Shown piece after piece: positions 52,434-62,670 of a stretch of 64,000 nt of DNA. Origin of the DNA: JAJCYL01 sp040222875 (GTDB lineage: Bacteria; Bacteroidota; Bacteroidia; Cytophagales; Cyclobacteriaceae). A model generated the notes under the pieces. It was not told where the DNA came from. It searched no databases and saw only the letters and a list, made by a program, of their open reading frames with translations. Both the position numbers and the translations under genes were made by a program. Numbering within the stretch: the first letter of the stretch is position 1; each line of letters opens with the position of its first letter. The stretch spans positions 682,001 to 746,000 of the forward strand of contig JAVKCG010000053.1 of NCBI GenBank assembly GCA_040222875.1. The letters are read 5' to 3'.

Positions 52434-53458
52434 GGTTTCAATGTTTCTAGAAAAAATTCAATCATAATGTCTTCAGATAATTCATGGATGGTATCATCTG
52501 GAGATGCCAATTCTATCTTGTCACCTGCCCCAGCATTTTGATAATAGATTTTTACTTTTTCAAAAGCGGCTTCAGCATCCTGATAATAAAAAGTGTCCTG
52601 TTGACCATTCACATACATTGCATTTCGGGGTGCAATTGCTCCAGCTATTTCGGCCATGTCAAAATGGTTTAGGACATTCGGAATGTTATTGCAGATGTGG
52701 TGGTTCGACCGTGTACCGAAAGTAGTTTTATAGCTTCCTAAATACCCCTGAACATAGGCTGCCTTAATTCTTGAATCAATGGCGCTTACCAACATACTCA
52801 ATGCACCACCGGTTGAAACTCCCGCTACACCGATTCGGCTTTGGTCAACATATGATTTCTGATGTACCAACTCAGTCAGGTAGAGGCCATCTGTGATAAG
52901 TTCACCATACCATGAACCGCCCACCAACCTGGCAACAGCATCGATATGCAAATGATCTCCAAGGCTGGATAATTTGCCCATTCCACGGTTTTCCATCACG
53001 TAAACCACAAAACCTTCTTTTGCCAAAAGAAGGCCGGCACCTTTTTGATAGGTCCATTTTTCAAATGCCACCTGGTCCATATCGCCATGGCCAGAAAACA
53101 GAATGACTGTCGGATATTTTTGGCCTGAATCGAAACCTTCCGGGAGCATTTCATAAAATGGAATATTCACACCATCATATCCTTCGAATTCATTGAGGCT
53201 ATATGCAACTCCGCGAGTTGAGGAACTTTCAACTTTTGAAAATGTCACATTGGGAATTTCCAAAGTCGAATCAACATGAACACCGAAAACCCTGGCAATT
53301 TCAAAGGGCTCTGGAACAGGGTAATCTTTCTTAGCATTAATAGCCTCTACAATCCCGAGATTTTGAAGGGTGTTAGCTTCTTTTCGTTTGCCAACTTCAA
53401 ATTTGATTTGGGTGCATGATAGGCAGAGTATTAGGCTTAATAATACCAGATGGCGCAT
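52430..53458 (-). CDS. Alpha/beta-hydrolase lipoprotein (acetyl-esterase-like)
   Basis: A 342-residue lipoprotein with signal peptide and lipobox (LCLSC, Cys at about 15). The hydrolase has the nucleophile elbow GVSTGG, an oxyanion strand VILFSGHGD, an Asp in NGQQDTFYYQ and a candidate catalytic His in DDTIHELS. It resembles the acetyl xylan esterase/dienelactone hydrolase branch. Located at the cell envelope, it could deacylate a polysaccharide or small ester. It is the first gene of a three-gene leftward unit. Confidence 0.8.
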   Translation of the reverse strand: MRHLVLLSLILCLSCTQIKFEVGKRKEANTLQNLGIVEAINAKKDYPVPEPFEIARVFGVHVDSTLEIPNVTFSKVESSSTRGVAYSLNEFEGYDGVNIPFYEMLPEGFDSGQKYPTVILFSGHGDMDQVAFEKWTYQKGAGLLLAKEGFVVYVMENRGMGKLSSLGDHLHIDAVARLVGGSWYGELITDGLYLTELVHQKSYVDQSRIGVAGVSTGGALSMLVSAIDSRIKAAYVQGYLGSYKTTFGTRSNHHICNNIPNVLNHFDMAEIAGAIAPRNAMYVNGQQDTFYYQDAEAAFEKVKIYYQNAGAGDKIELASPDDTIHELSEDIMIEFFLETLKP

Positions 53459-53520
53459 TTAGCAATTCTACCATAAGTATGAGTAGAATCAAAAAATGGA
53501 AAGGTATGAATGAAGAGATA

Positions 53521-53547
53521 AACTGAGGACACAACCAGACCTCAGTT
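53521..53547 (-). terminator. Hairpin after the mscS gene
   Basis: AACTGAGG (53521-53528) and CCTCAGTT (53540-53547) form a perfect 8-bp stem with an 11-nt loop, 28 bp after the MscS stop. The T-run that follows on the minus strand is weak, so it is a likely but not certain terminator of the sigma factor operon. Confidence 0.5.
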
Positions 53548-53574
53548 ATCCATTGATTTTTGCGAATGATTTGG

Positions 53575-54402
53575 TTAACCAATGATCTTGACATCTTCGC
53601 TTAGTAATTTTCTAGCGGGAATTACTGTCTTGTCATTGCCAGAAACAATAGTAACCGAGATGTTATCGATCTTTTCAATTTTTCCTTTATGACCATTTAA
53701 TTCAATTTGCTGACCTTCACTAAAATTGTTTCTTGAATAAAACGCTGATAAGATATTATGTAAAACATCTTTTGAAGCAAGGCCAAATGAAACTGCAAAT
53801 GAAAGAATAACACCTCCTAGGATAATGGTAACATTGTTGGTGATAATCGAAGTGTCAACACCAGCCTGATTCAGAGCTGTTAGAGTAATAATGATTGCAA
53901 TAATGTAGAATGCTACGGAGCTAACAACCTTACCTGATGAGACGGAAAGTGAATCAAAAATGCCCTGTAAACCTCGTCTGACAAAATTGGCAATGTATAA
54001 CCCAATAACAAATATGATGACGGCGCTAAATAATTTAGGAAGATAAGTAAGTAGGTCACTAATGGATGTTGCCACAACACCCCAACCAAGAGTATCTGAA
54101 GCTGTGACGAAAAAAAGCAAGATGATTATCCAATAAACAAATTTCGAAACAACCTGCGATGGATTAATATTAATGTGAGCTTTCTCAAGAATTTCCGTGG
54201 TATTTAATTTCTCTGAAAGCTTATCAAATTGTATTGCTCCCAGTGCCTTTCTCACAATATAAGAAAGTAGCTTGGCTATGATCCAGCCTACAATTATCAA
54301 GAAAATAGCTCCTAGAATGTTAGGCAATTCTGTCATTACTTTTTGCCCAAGCGCTACTAATGATTCAATTGCGATTTGGGTCCAGTTGGTTAAGTTTTGC
54401 AT
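53575..54402 (-). CDS. Small mechanosensitive channel (MscS family)
   Basis: A 275-residue MscS-type channel with about five TM helices. The pore-lining helix is the segment VTIILGGVILSFAVSFGLAS, followed by the beta-domain entry SEGQQIELNGHKGKIEKID. The C-terminal vestibule is cut short compared with E. coli MscS (no alpha/beta domain). N-terminal repeats (LPNILGAIFLIIVGWIIAKLL) are of the TM_helix type found in Bacteroidota MscS. It is the last gene of the ECF sigma factor operon, so membrane tension relief may be part of that regulon. Confidence 0.9.
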   Translation of the reverse strand: MQNLTNWTQIAIESLVALGQKVMTELPNILGAIFLIIVGWIIAKLLSYIVRKALGAIQFDKLSEKLNTTEILEKAHININPSQVVSKFVYWIIILLFFVTASDTLGWGVVATSISDLLTYLPKLFSAVIIFVIGLYIANFVRRGLQGIFDSLSVSSGKVVSSVAFYIIAIIITLTALNQAGVDTSIITNNVTIILGGVILSFAVSFGLASKDVLHNILSAFYSRNNFSEGQQIELNGHKGKIEKIDNISVTIVSGNDKTVIPARKLLSEDVKIIG

Positions 54403-54445
54403 GAGTTAAATTTTTGTTGAGTAATTTTTTTCACGTTCTAGTTTG

Positions 54446-55060
54446 TTATTCCTGAGTTGCACCTATACTTGAAACTTGTAAATTCTTAATGGCATTTTCG
54501 GAATAAGAAATCATAATATTTCCTAACTGATCATTGAAGGACATTATCGGAGATGTCAGGATTATAGTGTTGTCTTCCGTAAAGGATGTTGTCACTTCTT
54601 TACTAGCAATTAAGTCAGGGCTATAAAATGTTGAGAAATCCTGTTGCTCAAATTTTTTATTGGAGGATGCCACTATCAATCCATTTTCGTCTGTTACTAT
54701 TACCTCCCTTACATTTTTCTCTCTTATCAACTGAATAATATACAGGTTTATCTGATCGTAATTTTCTTTTATCATTTCAGCTCTGATGGCCCAGGCAAAA
54801 GTTTTAGTCATCAAGCCGAGGTACTCTGAACCTGTACTTTCAAGCAGCAATTTCGAATAGTCGATCAACTCATTTTGCTGTTTCTTCATGTTAGTTTCTA
54901 AATTGGAAGTACGGTTTTTAAGTATCCAAACTTGAACAAGTATCACTAGAAGCAAAACACCAATTACAAGAAAAAATGGCCTATTCTTACGCCAGTAAGC
55001 CACTAATTTGGAGGGCTCTTTATTTGGCTGCTCAAGTTCTTTTTCAGAGTCTTTTTTCAT
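54446..55060 (-). CDS. Single-TM protein with periplasmic Cache-like sensor domain
   Basis: A 204-residue protein: acidic-basic cytosolic tail (1-27), one TM helix (about 30-47), a coiled-coil-like stretch and a periplasmic domain whose IREKNVREVIVTDENGLIVASS and ILTSPIMSFNDQLGNIMISYS segments resemble the single-Cache (PAS-like) fold of sensors. There is no kinase or methyl-accepting domain, so it must act through a partner, perhaps the small protein or the sigma factor encoded upstream or the channel downstream. Family unnamed. Confidence 0.72.
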   Translation of the reverse strand: MKKDSEKELEQPNKEPSKLVAYWRKNRPFFLVIGVLLLVILVQVWILKNRTSNLETNMKKQQNELIDYSKLLLESTGSEYLGLMTKTFAWAIRAEMIKENYDQINLYIIQLIREKNVREVIVTDENGLIVASSNKKFEQQDFSTFYSPDLIASKEVTTSFTEDNTIILTSPIMSFNDQLGNIMISYSENAIKNLQVSSIGATQE

Positions 55061-55132
55061 TTATTTATTTGTCGGGATTAAGTTTTAACTAATGGTATGA
55101 CTGTAAATCTTTGATTTGGTCACATTCAAAAT

Positions 55133-55342
55133 TTATGAGACATCAGGATTTACATTTTCATCATTATTTGTATCGCTATTTCGGGGGAGCATTTCGCCAG
55201 CTGTGTCTCCCATTTTTACAGTAAACAACTCTATGCAGTCAACAAACAAAGAAGCCACGCTGACGCTGCTCATTACCTTCTTTTTCAAAAGTTCTGGTGG
55301 ATCTTTTTCCTTCTTAATTTTTTTGAATGGGTTTTCTTCCAT
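55133..55342 (-). CDS. Short conserved protein downstream of the sigma factor
   Basis: A 69-residue protein starting MEENPFKKIKKEKDPPELLKK and containing a helix (ASLFVDCIELFTVKMGDTAGEML), a pattern I know from small proteins encoded next to ECF sigma factors in Bacteroidota. It has no TM helix. It lies 11 bp after the sigma factor gene and is probably translated with it. A role as a small anti-sigma or adaptor is a guess from position. Confidence 0.65.
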   Translation of the reverse strand: MEENPFKKIKKEKDPPELLKKKVMSSVSVASLFVDCIELFTVKMGDTAGEMLPRNSDTNNDENVNPDVS

Positions 55343-55353
55343 GATACCTATGG

Positions 55354-55935
55354 TTAGTAAATGTTATGCTTGTATTTGGATTGATAGGAATTCAAAAGTT
55401 TCTCTTTTGTCCTTTTTAATCTCATTTTGATGGCACTCTCCTTTAAACCAGTCACTTTTATGATTTCTTTAATTGGCATGCTGTCCTGATACTTCATCAG
55501 CAGTAAAGACCGCTCCTCAATTGAGAGGTCATTTAACAACCCATTTAGCCTGTCATATTGAATTCGGAAAACTTCGTTGTCTGATGGCCCTTCATCAACG
55601 ACCACATCATCATAACTTTCAAATATTGATGACTGTCGTAATTTTTTTGTTTGAAAGTCAACACAGTGGTTGTAGGCTATCGAATAAAGCCAGGTAAAAA
55701 ATTTAGATTGCCTATTAAACTTTGACAAGTTGATGTACGCTTTAACAAAAATGTCGTGAGTTAAATCTTCAGCCGCTGCCACATCATTAGTGAAACTCAA
55801 GCATCGATTATAGATTGCTTTAACATGCCTATCGTACAGTATTTCAAAAAGCCCAGTTTGCTTGGTTATCGTAATTCGAATTACCAATTCCTCTGAAGAC
55901 AATCCTTCGGGGTTATGCTCTGAGCCAGTTTTCAC
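55354..55935 (-). CDS. ECF-type RNA polymerase sigma factor
   Basis: A 193-residue sigma-70 family ECF factor: region 2 (LYDRHVKAIYNRCLSFTND ... DLTHDIFVKAYINL ... FFTWLYSIAYNHCVD) and region 4 (LLNDLSIEERSLLLMKYQDSMPIKEI ... SAIKMRLKRTKEKL). It heads a leftward operon with a short protein, a Cache-like membrane protein and an MscS channel. Such factors usually control their own operon; no anti-sigma of the usual FecR type is present. Confidence 0.94.
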   Translation of the reverse strand: MKTGSEHNPEGLSSEELVIRITITKQTGLFEILYDRHVKAIYNRCLSFTNDVAAAEDLTHDIFVKAYINLSKFNRQSKFFTWLYSIAYNHCVDFQTKKLRQSSIFESYDDVVVDEGPSDNEVFRIQYDRLNGLLNDLSIEERSLLLMKYQDSMPIKEIIKVTGLKESAIKMRLKRTKEKLLNSYQSKYKHNIY

Positions 55936-56215
55936 AGGTAGTAAAGCAAGTAAATGATCAATATTGAAAAGCCGACATTAAGTATCACAAAGACATCCAG
56001 CTTGCGCTGAAAAAGTTTTCGGTTTTTTAGAATATATGATTTCATGTCAATCTGGTTATTCAATTGGTTAGACCGGATCTGAAACTAAAAGTCACATATC
56101 TACTTTATTTCCAGTTAATGTTCGCCGCATCAATCAAAATGTTAAGAATTCTTCTCATCACATTCTTCTTGCCTTATTCAGTAGTGTTAATGAACCTTGC
56201 AACAAATAATCAATC

Positions 56216-57934
<1,719 letters not shown>

Positions 57935-58112
57935 GTGGTTTTCATTATCCAGCATTAGATTCTCGTTTACCATGAGATGATCTAATGTCCTTAATATTGA
58001 AAAACTAGCACATCTATTACTTCCCTCATGGTGATGATGTGATAAAAAAGCGATAGAGTTAAGTGTATTCTATACAATAACTTTAACGATTACAATTTGC
58101 AGAAATGAGATT

Positions 58113-58688
58113 ATGTGGCATAGCATGATTTTTCCCATAGTGCAATTCATAAGCATTTCTATTATTTGTTGCTCTTGTAACTCTCAAATACTCGAGAGAG
58201 ATAAGAGGGAACAACGTACAGACAGTACCTACTTTGTTGAATCATTTTATCCTGATGGTGCTATTGAAGAACGGATATCAATGAATGCAAAAGGTCAACT
58301 TCATGGGACTTATGAGGTTTGGCATCAAAATGGAGTAAAGCGTACAGAGTTCAATTTCAACAAAGGGAAAAGGCATGGTAAACAAATTTCGTGGTGGGAC
58401 AACGGGAAATTAGAAGATGAGAGTTTCTATCGTGATGGGCAATTGGATGGGAAAAGAGTTTCTTGGTGGAAAACTGGTAAGAAAATAAGTGAAGAATTTT
58501 ATGAGAGTGGGCAGTTAATCAGTACCACCGAGATTAGAGATGACTACGTTGACCAAACGATGCTTAAAATTTTATTGGATCGCGGGGTAGATTCGTTAAA
58601 AGCGGTAGAAATTTTACAGAAGAACTTGTCGGGTCAAATAATAGAATCAGATTCTGGAAAAAGTAAAGTAATTATTAATCATCCCTGA
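58113..58688 (+). CDS. MORN/YwqK-repeat lipoprotein
   Basis: A 191-residue lipoprotein (signal peptide to CCSC at about 20-25) with MORN_2/YwqK-type repeats: FYPDGAIEERISMNAKGQLHGTYE, WHQNGVKRTEFNFNKGKRHGK and WWDNGKLEDESFYRDGQLDGK. Repeats of this kind form a beta-strand ladder that binds partners at the surface. YwqK proteins are sometimes named antitoxins; no toxin partner is adjacent here. Function unknown. Confidence 0.8.
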   Translation: MWHSMIFPIVQFISISIICCSCNSQILERDKREQRTDSTYFVESFYPDGAIEERISMNAKGQLHGTYEVWHQNGVKRTEFNFNKGKRHGKQISWWDNGKLEDESFYRDGQLDGKRVSWWKTGKKISEEFYESGQLISTTEIRDDYVDQTMLKILLDRGVDSLKAVEILQKNLSGQIIESDSGKSKVIINHP

Positions 58689-58781
58689 TACTACCAACAA
58701 GGGCAAGTGGGATGTCCAGTGTTTGTACCGTATGCCGTTGAAACATTAATAATGATATCTACAAGTCTGCACCTCAATCCT

Positions 58782-59015
58782 TTAACCTTCACTTTTTTTA
58801 CCGACAATTCTGTAAACCAGTCGAGGTTCTGAATTAATTCGCCTTGACCAGTAGCCTTTTAAGTTTTGCCGCAGTGGCTCTGGTTTACCGATTCCTTTGA
58901 ATGGGTCTCTTTGAACGGCCTTAAGCAGTTCGTTGATACGATCAACAATTTTTGAATCTTCCTTTTGCCAATATTGATACTGATATCAGGCAGTTTTTGA
59001 GAACAGTATGTTCAT
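58782..59015 (-). pseudogene. YoeB-type toxin pseudogene
   Basis: From ATG 59015 the minus strand reads MNILFSKTA, then TGA at codon 10 (58986-58988) where YoeB has a conserved Trp (TGG), then YQYQYWQKEDSKIVDRINEL and the YoeB core FKGIGKPEPLRQNLKGYWS and RRINSEPRLVYRIVG. The conserved C-terminus (CRxHY) is lost: the frame shifts at a run of seven Ts (58793-58799) and stops at 58782. One nonsense and one frameshift change inactivate the mRNA interferase. It starts overlapping the antitoxin remnant by one base, the classic YefM-YoeB order. Confidence 0.85.
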
Positions 59016-59170
59016 CAATCATTCAAGGTGAATTCAACAGTCTCACCAGAGTCTAATTCCTGCATTGCTTTTTCCATCATCTTTTTGTTCTCAGGGGAAG
59101 AAAGCAAATACTCAGTCTCTTTCATGCTATTGTATTCCGATAAAGTCATGATAACGATGGCCTCTCAAAC
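59015..59170 (-). pseudogene. YefM/Phd-type antitoxin, C-terminal remnant
   Basis: The frame EAIVIMTLSEYNSMKETEYLL, SSPENKKMMEKAMQELDSG and ETVEFTLND matches the C-terminal two thirds of a YefM/Phd antitoxin. The N-terminal DNA-binding half is missing: just upstream is a hairpin unit (59171-59199) and the copied RES gene end. The stop overlaps the toxin start by one base. An insertion or deletion event at about 59170 removed the start. Confidence 0.8.
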
Positions 59171-59374
59171 GCCCTTGTTGGTGTTTGTCACCAACAAGGC
59201 ACCCTACTCTCTAGGGTAACTTGTGTCTTAATCATACAATTCAAGCCTCAAACACATAACTCCTCTTCACTTTCACATTTTCATAATGCTTTGAATTAGG
59301 GTTTAAGATGTAATTGAACGATTGATGGTCGCAGACTGACGGAACCCGAAACCCCAGAAAATCCGGCTCACTCC
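59171..59374 (-). pseudogene. Duplicated 3' end of the RES toxin gene with its terminator
   Basis: This segment is a diverged copy of 59377-59568. It codes for SEPDFLGFRVPSVCDHQSFN, NYILNPNSKHYENVKVKRSY and VFEA, then TGA at 59241, matching the C-terminus of the intact RES protein (LLGFQVPSVCDRNSFN ... KRSYAFVA). Only about 40 codons remain, so it is a fragment of a second RES gene or of a partial tandem duplication. It ends with the same hairpin (59173-59199) as the intact gene. Confidence 0.8.
59173..59199. terminator. Repeated hairpin, copy 1
   Basis: CCTTGTTGGTG / CACCAACAAGG, an 11-bp perfect stem with loop TTTGT. A further ACCCT...AGGGT pair lies 4 bp on. The same unit occurs at 59380-59404. 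It looks like the transcription terminator of the RES gene carried along in the duplication, or a REP-like element. Confidence 0.6.
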
Positions 59375-59379
59375 CCGCC

Positions 59380-59404
59380 CTTGTTGGTGTTTGTCACCAA
59401 CAAG
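59380..59404. terminator. Repeated hairpin, copy 2
   Basis: CTTGTTGGTG / CACCAACAAG with loop TTTGT, 42 bp after the stop codon of the intact RES toxin gene. It is identical in stem and loop to copy 1 although the flanking coding copies have diverged, which suggests selection on the hairpin. Confidence 0.6.
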
Positions 59405-59446
59405 CCATCCTACTCTCTGGGGTAACTTGTGCCTATATCACGCAAA

Positions 59447-59884
59447 TCAAGCCACAAACGCATAACTCCTCTTCACCTTCACTTTTTTATAATGCTTTGA
59501 ATTAGGATTTAGAATGTAGTTGAATGAGTTACGGTCACAAACGGAGGGCACCTGAAAGCCTAATAGGTTCGTGTTATTGAGCAAATTATCTCCCGACTCT
59601 TTTGACAGATAATCAATTGGGTCACTATCCCAATTTGGAGGCAAAGGGTCAATCAAAGGGTACTTTTCATCGGGTATTGCAATTTCATAAACCCTGTAAT
59701 CATCAGGTATGGTTTCCAGGTTCATGTGGCGACTGAGCTCAGCCCTTGCCAGGGCTAATGATGAAGCGGTGTATACAGCCGCAGTTCCTTTTGAATTCCA
59801 TCTGCCTCCACGTTGAAAAGCCCCCATACCGTCTATCGGGTTATGTTCAGGAGGATAGGTTTTGCAAATCCGGTAAACGATCAT
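59447..59884 (-). CDS. RES-domain toxin, NAD+ phosphorylase
   Basis: A 145-residue RES-family toxin. The name-giving residues are in YRICKTYPPEHNPIDGMGAF ... GGRWNSKGTAAVYTASSLALARAE (Arg, Glu) and the late Ser/Asn region (PSVCDRNSFNYILNPNSKHY). Family members break down NAD+ when the antitoxin is lost. The start overlaps the antitoxin stop by 4 bp. The gene is intact, and a partial copy of its end lies directly downstream. Confidence 0.92.
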   Translation of the reverse strand: MIVYRICKTYPPEHNPIDGMGAFQRGGRWNSKGTAAVYTASSLALARAELSRHMNLETIPDDYRVYEIAIPDEKYPLIDPLPPNWDSDPIDYLSKESGDNLLNNTNLLGFQVPSVCDRNSFNYILNPNSKHYKKVKVKRSYAFVA

Positions 59885-60342
59885 GCAAAAATGCCATGCC
59901 GGATGCGGCCCAATTCATCCTCGATCAACTCAATGCCCTTGTGGGTATCCAGCCATTCACGGGGCATTGCATTATTAAGTGCCGGGATTTTTGAATTGAG
60001 CCATTGGACAAATTTCTCTTTGGAGCCAAAAGTATTGACACCCTGATGCATTAATTCGGCAAGTTCGAGGAACCTGTCAGACTGTAGCCCTTTAAATGAT
60101 TTGCCAGACTGCAAGTGCCTGTCGAGGGTTTTAGTAGAAATATTGGCAAGGTAGGAGGCTTCTTGTTTGCTGAAGCGATAAGCATCCATAAGATCCACAA
60201 CAAACTCAGGCTCTACGCCCATTCTACTCAATCGGATGGCGGTATCTGGAGATCGATGATAGATAGCCGCAGCTTCATTAAACTGCATTGATTCGAGGTT
60301 TTCATCATCTTTCCTCAAATAAGACTTTTGTCCTCTATCCAT
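59881..60342 (-). CDS. Xre/MbcA/ParS-type antitoxin of the RES toxin
   Basis: An antitoxin of about 153 residues with an N-terminal Xre-like helix-turn-helix (FSKQEASYLANISTKTLDRHL) and the C-terminal DUF2384 toxin-binding domain (RFLELAELMHQGVNTFGSKE ... WLNSKIPALNNAMPREWLDT). ATG 60342 is chosen over one at 60357. It should inhibit the RES toxin and repress the operon. Confidence 0.92.
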   Translation of the reverse strand: MDRGQKSYLRKDDENLESMQFNEAAAIYHRSPDTAIRLSRMGVEPEFVVDLMDAYRFSKQEASYLANISTKTLDRHLQSGKSFKGLQSDRFLELAELMHQGVNTFGSKEKFVQWLNSKIPALNNAMPREWLDTHKGIELIEDELGRIRHGIFA

Positions 60343-60360
60343 AAGACAAATGTACAATAC

Positions 60361-60839
60361 CTACGGATAGTTTCCAATATGCCATTGCCATTTTTTACCT
60401 TCAATTTTCAGAAAATCTTTAAAATCTGTTGGGCCTTTGCGTTGGTATTCCCGCCAAAATTTGATCTTTCCATTCTCCAGTTCAACAACTGCACTGCCTA
60501 CGTCTGAGGTGTCTTTGCCGTAGCTAAATGTATATTCACCAGCACCAGATTGTGTTTCAGAGTTAAACCACAGATGATGAAAAACCATCTTATAATTACT
60601 GTCCAAAGCATCAAAGTAAGGCCTCAACTGTTCATGCCCACGGTAGTACTGGATGTTGGGTGGCTCCATGTAAATGGCATCTTCATGAAAGCTGCTAAGG
60701 GCAAGCTGAATATTTGGGTTGACCAGCCTTCAGCGATGTTATTCATCAATTCTTGGAATTCTGCCTCAGTTAGTGTGTCATCAGAACTCCCACATGAACT
60801 GAAAAGCAACGTGATAAAAATGACTTTGAGGTAATTCAT
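60361..60839 (-). pseudogene. SnoaL/DUF4440-like lipoprotein gene with frameshift
   Basis: The first part (from ATG 60839) gives a lipoprotein signal (LLFSC, Cys 16) and TEAEFQELMNNIAEGW; the second, in another frame, continues NPNIQLALSSFHEDAIYMEP, then YYRGHEQLRPYFDAL and ends at 60361. Together they make one NTF2-like (SnoaL/DUF4440) domain of about 158 residues. The change lies near 60716-60722, after GAAGGCTGG. Either a recent frameshift or a sequence error. Cofactor or ligand unknown. Confidence 0.75.
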
Positions 60840-60845
60840 TGGCCC

Positions 60846-61196
60846 TTATTTATTCTGTAAAATATTCAAAAGCTTGTTGAGCAACTTTGTAATCAATTCA
60901 ACTTCCAGATCCTCTCGAGGATCAATCCTCAAAATCTTCATCCTTTTTCTATCACCAGACTCCAACAGAGGATGATCTAACAACCTTCCCTCGACAAATA
61001 AAATGTAAGGCTCATGTGTATTCTTGTCTGTCCATAAATAACAAACAGTCTTCTTACCCTGACAGAAGCAGGGCATGCCATATTTGGTGGTTTCTGTCAA
61101 GCCTTGACGGAGAAGGAGGTCCCTCAAAGCGAATAAGCAGCCTTTGGTGGGTTCGCTTTTCGTAAGAAAGAAGTTATGGTTGTTTTTCTCGATCAT
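60846..61196 (-). CDS. DUF1801 domain protein
   Basis: A 116-residue protein of the DUF1801/YdhG-like family: TKGCLFALRDLLLRQGLTET, KYGMPCFCQGKKTVCYLW, YILFVEGRLLDHPLL and RMKILRIDPREDLEVELI are its conserved parts. The fold is known but not the function. It lies six bases upstream of the frameshifted lipoprotein gene on the same strand. Confidence 0.85.
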   Translation of the reverse strand: MIEKNNHNFFLTKSEPTKGCLFALRDLLLRQGLTETTKYGMPCFCQGKKTVCYLWTDKNTHEPYILFVEGRLLDHPLLESGDRKRMKILRIDPREDLEVELITKLLNKLLNILQNK

Positions 61197-61297
61197 GGGC
61201 CTCGTTTGAAAGTTAGGCTTACAATTCTCTAATCTTGTAAAACCTCATTCAGACAATATTTCTATCTTAGCAAATAACCGTAAATCCACTTTAATTC

Positions 61298-62647
61298 ATG
61301 GAAATTCTCTTTCTGATTACCGGGTTGATTATTGGAGCAGTAGCTGTCTGGTTCATCGCCAGATTTTACTACCAAAATCAAAAATCTGATAATCAACTAG
61401 TGCAAGATTTACAAGTTGAATTTAAACTGGTTTCGGAAAAACTTAAAAATGCAGAAGAGCGGATCACAGCTGGGGCCGAAGATGTCAGGGTGAAGCAAGA
61501 GGAGATTATCAGGCTCAATAGTGAGAATGCAGCATTGCTTGCCAACCAGAAAAATCTTCAGGAGAGAATGGCTGAGCATCAGGAGGAAATACAAAACTTA
61601 CAGGAAAAATTCACTACTGAGTTCAAGAATGTGGCAAATGAAATTCTTGAGGAAAAGAGCAAGAAATTCACTGATCAGAATAAGACAAATCTGGATGAGC
61701 TCCTAAAACCACTAGGGGAGAAGATCAATCAGTTTGAAAAGAAGGTGGAAGAAGCCAATAAAGACAGCCTTGAGCGCAATTCAGCCCTGAAAGAGCAGTT
61801 AACCAACCTGAAAGATCTGAATACGAAAATGACCAAGGAAGCTGAGAATCTTACCAAAGCCCTGAAAGGGGATTCACAGGCCAGAGGCACCTGGGGGGAG
61901 TTTATTTTGGAAAGTATTTTGGAGAAATCCGGCCTGGAGAAAGGCAGGGAGTACTTTATGCAAGAGACCTTAAGAAATGAAGAAGGCCGCCGTTTCAGAC
62001 CTGATGTGATCATTCGTCTGCCAGATAGCAAGAACATTATCATTGACTCCAAGGTGTCATTAGTGAGTTATGATAAATACGTAAATACTGAAGATGATGA
62101 AGAAAAAGCCAGGCATCTAAAAGCTCATATTGCGGCCATTCGCTTTCATGTGAAAACATTGAGCGAAAAGAATTATCAGCAGTTATACAAGCTAGATAGT
62201 CTGGATTATGTATTGATGTTCATCCCAATTGAGCCTTGCTTTTTGGTAGCCATCCAAAACGACCATCAGCTTTATGATGATGCCCACGATAAAAATATCA
62301 TCATCGTAAGCCCAACGAATCTGATTGCGACCCTTCGTACAATTACCAGCATGTGGAAGCAAGAGTACCAGAACCAAAACGCCATGGAAATAGCCAGGCA
62401 GGGTGGTTCTCTTTACGATAAATTTGTGGCGTTTACTGAAGAATTGCTCAAAGTTGGCAACTACCTCAAAAAATCGCAGTCTAGCTATGAAGATGCCATG
62501 GGCAAACTCTCTACTGGAAAGGACAACCTGGTGAGAAAGACAGAACGTCTCAAAGAGTTAGGTGCCAAAACTTCCAAACAGCAGGATGAACGCATTTTGG
62601 ATCGGTCTGCAGATGAGGAAGAGGTTGAGCAGAGGCAGTTGTTTTAA
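61298..62647 (+). CDS. rmuC: DNA recombination protein RmuC
   Basis: RmuC (449 residues) limits inversions between short inverted repeats and is thought to be a nuclease-like protein. It has an N-terminal TM anchor (residues 2-24), a long coiled coil (about 30-170), and the RmuC core beginning GDSQARGTWGEFILESILE with DVIIRLPDSKNIIIDSKVSL and SLDYVLMFIPIEP. The length is typical. It is monocistronic, followed by a 260-bp gap with short repeats. Confidence 0.95.
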   Translation: MEILFLITGLIIGAVAVWFIARFYYQNQKSDNQLVQDLQVEFKLVSEKLKNAEERITAGAEDVRVKQEEIIRLNSENAALLANQKNLQERMAEHQEEIQNLQEKFTTEFKNVANEILEEKSKKFTDQNKTNLDELLKPLGEKINQFEKKVEEANKDSLERNSALKEQLTNLKDLNTKMTKEAENLTKALKGDSQARGTWGEFILESILEKSGLEKGREYFMQETLRNEEGRRFRPDVIIRLPDSKNIIIDSKVSLVSYDKYVNTEDDEEKARHLKAHIAAIRFHVKTLSEKNYQQLYKLDSLDYVLMFIPIEPCFLVAIQNDHQLYDDAHDKNIIIVSPTNLIATLRTITSMWKQEYQNQNAMEIARQGGSLYDKFVAFTEELLKVGNYLKKSQSSYEDAMGKLSTGKDNLVRKTERLKELGAKTSKQQDERILDRSADEEEVEQRQLF

Positions 62648-62670
62648 TTAGTCTTTCAGTCAACGGTTTT

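Noticed and set aside
58113..58688. YwqK-type protein as antitoxin of a TA pair
   Set aside because: The name is a family label; the protein is a lipoprotein, and no toxin gene is next to it in the same direction.
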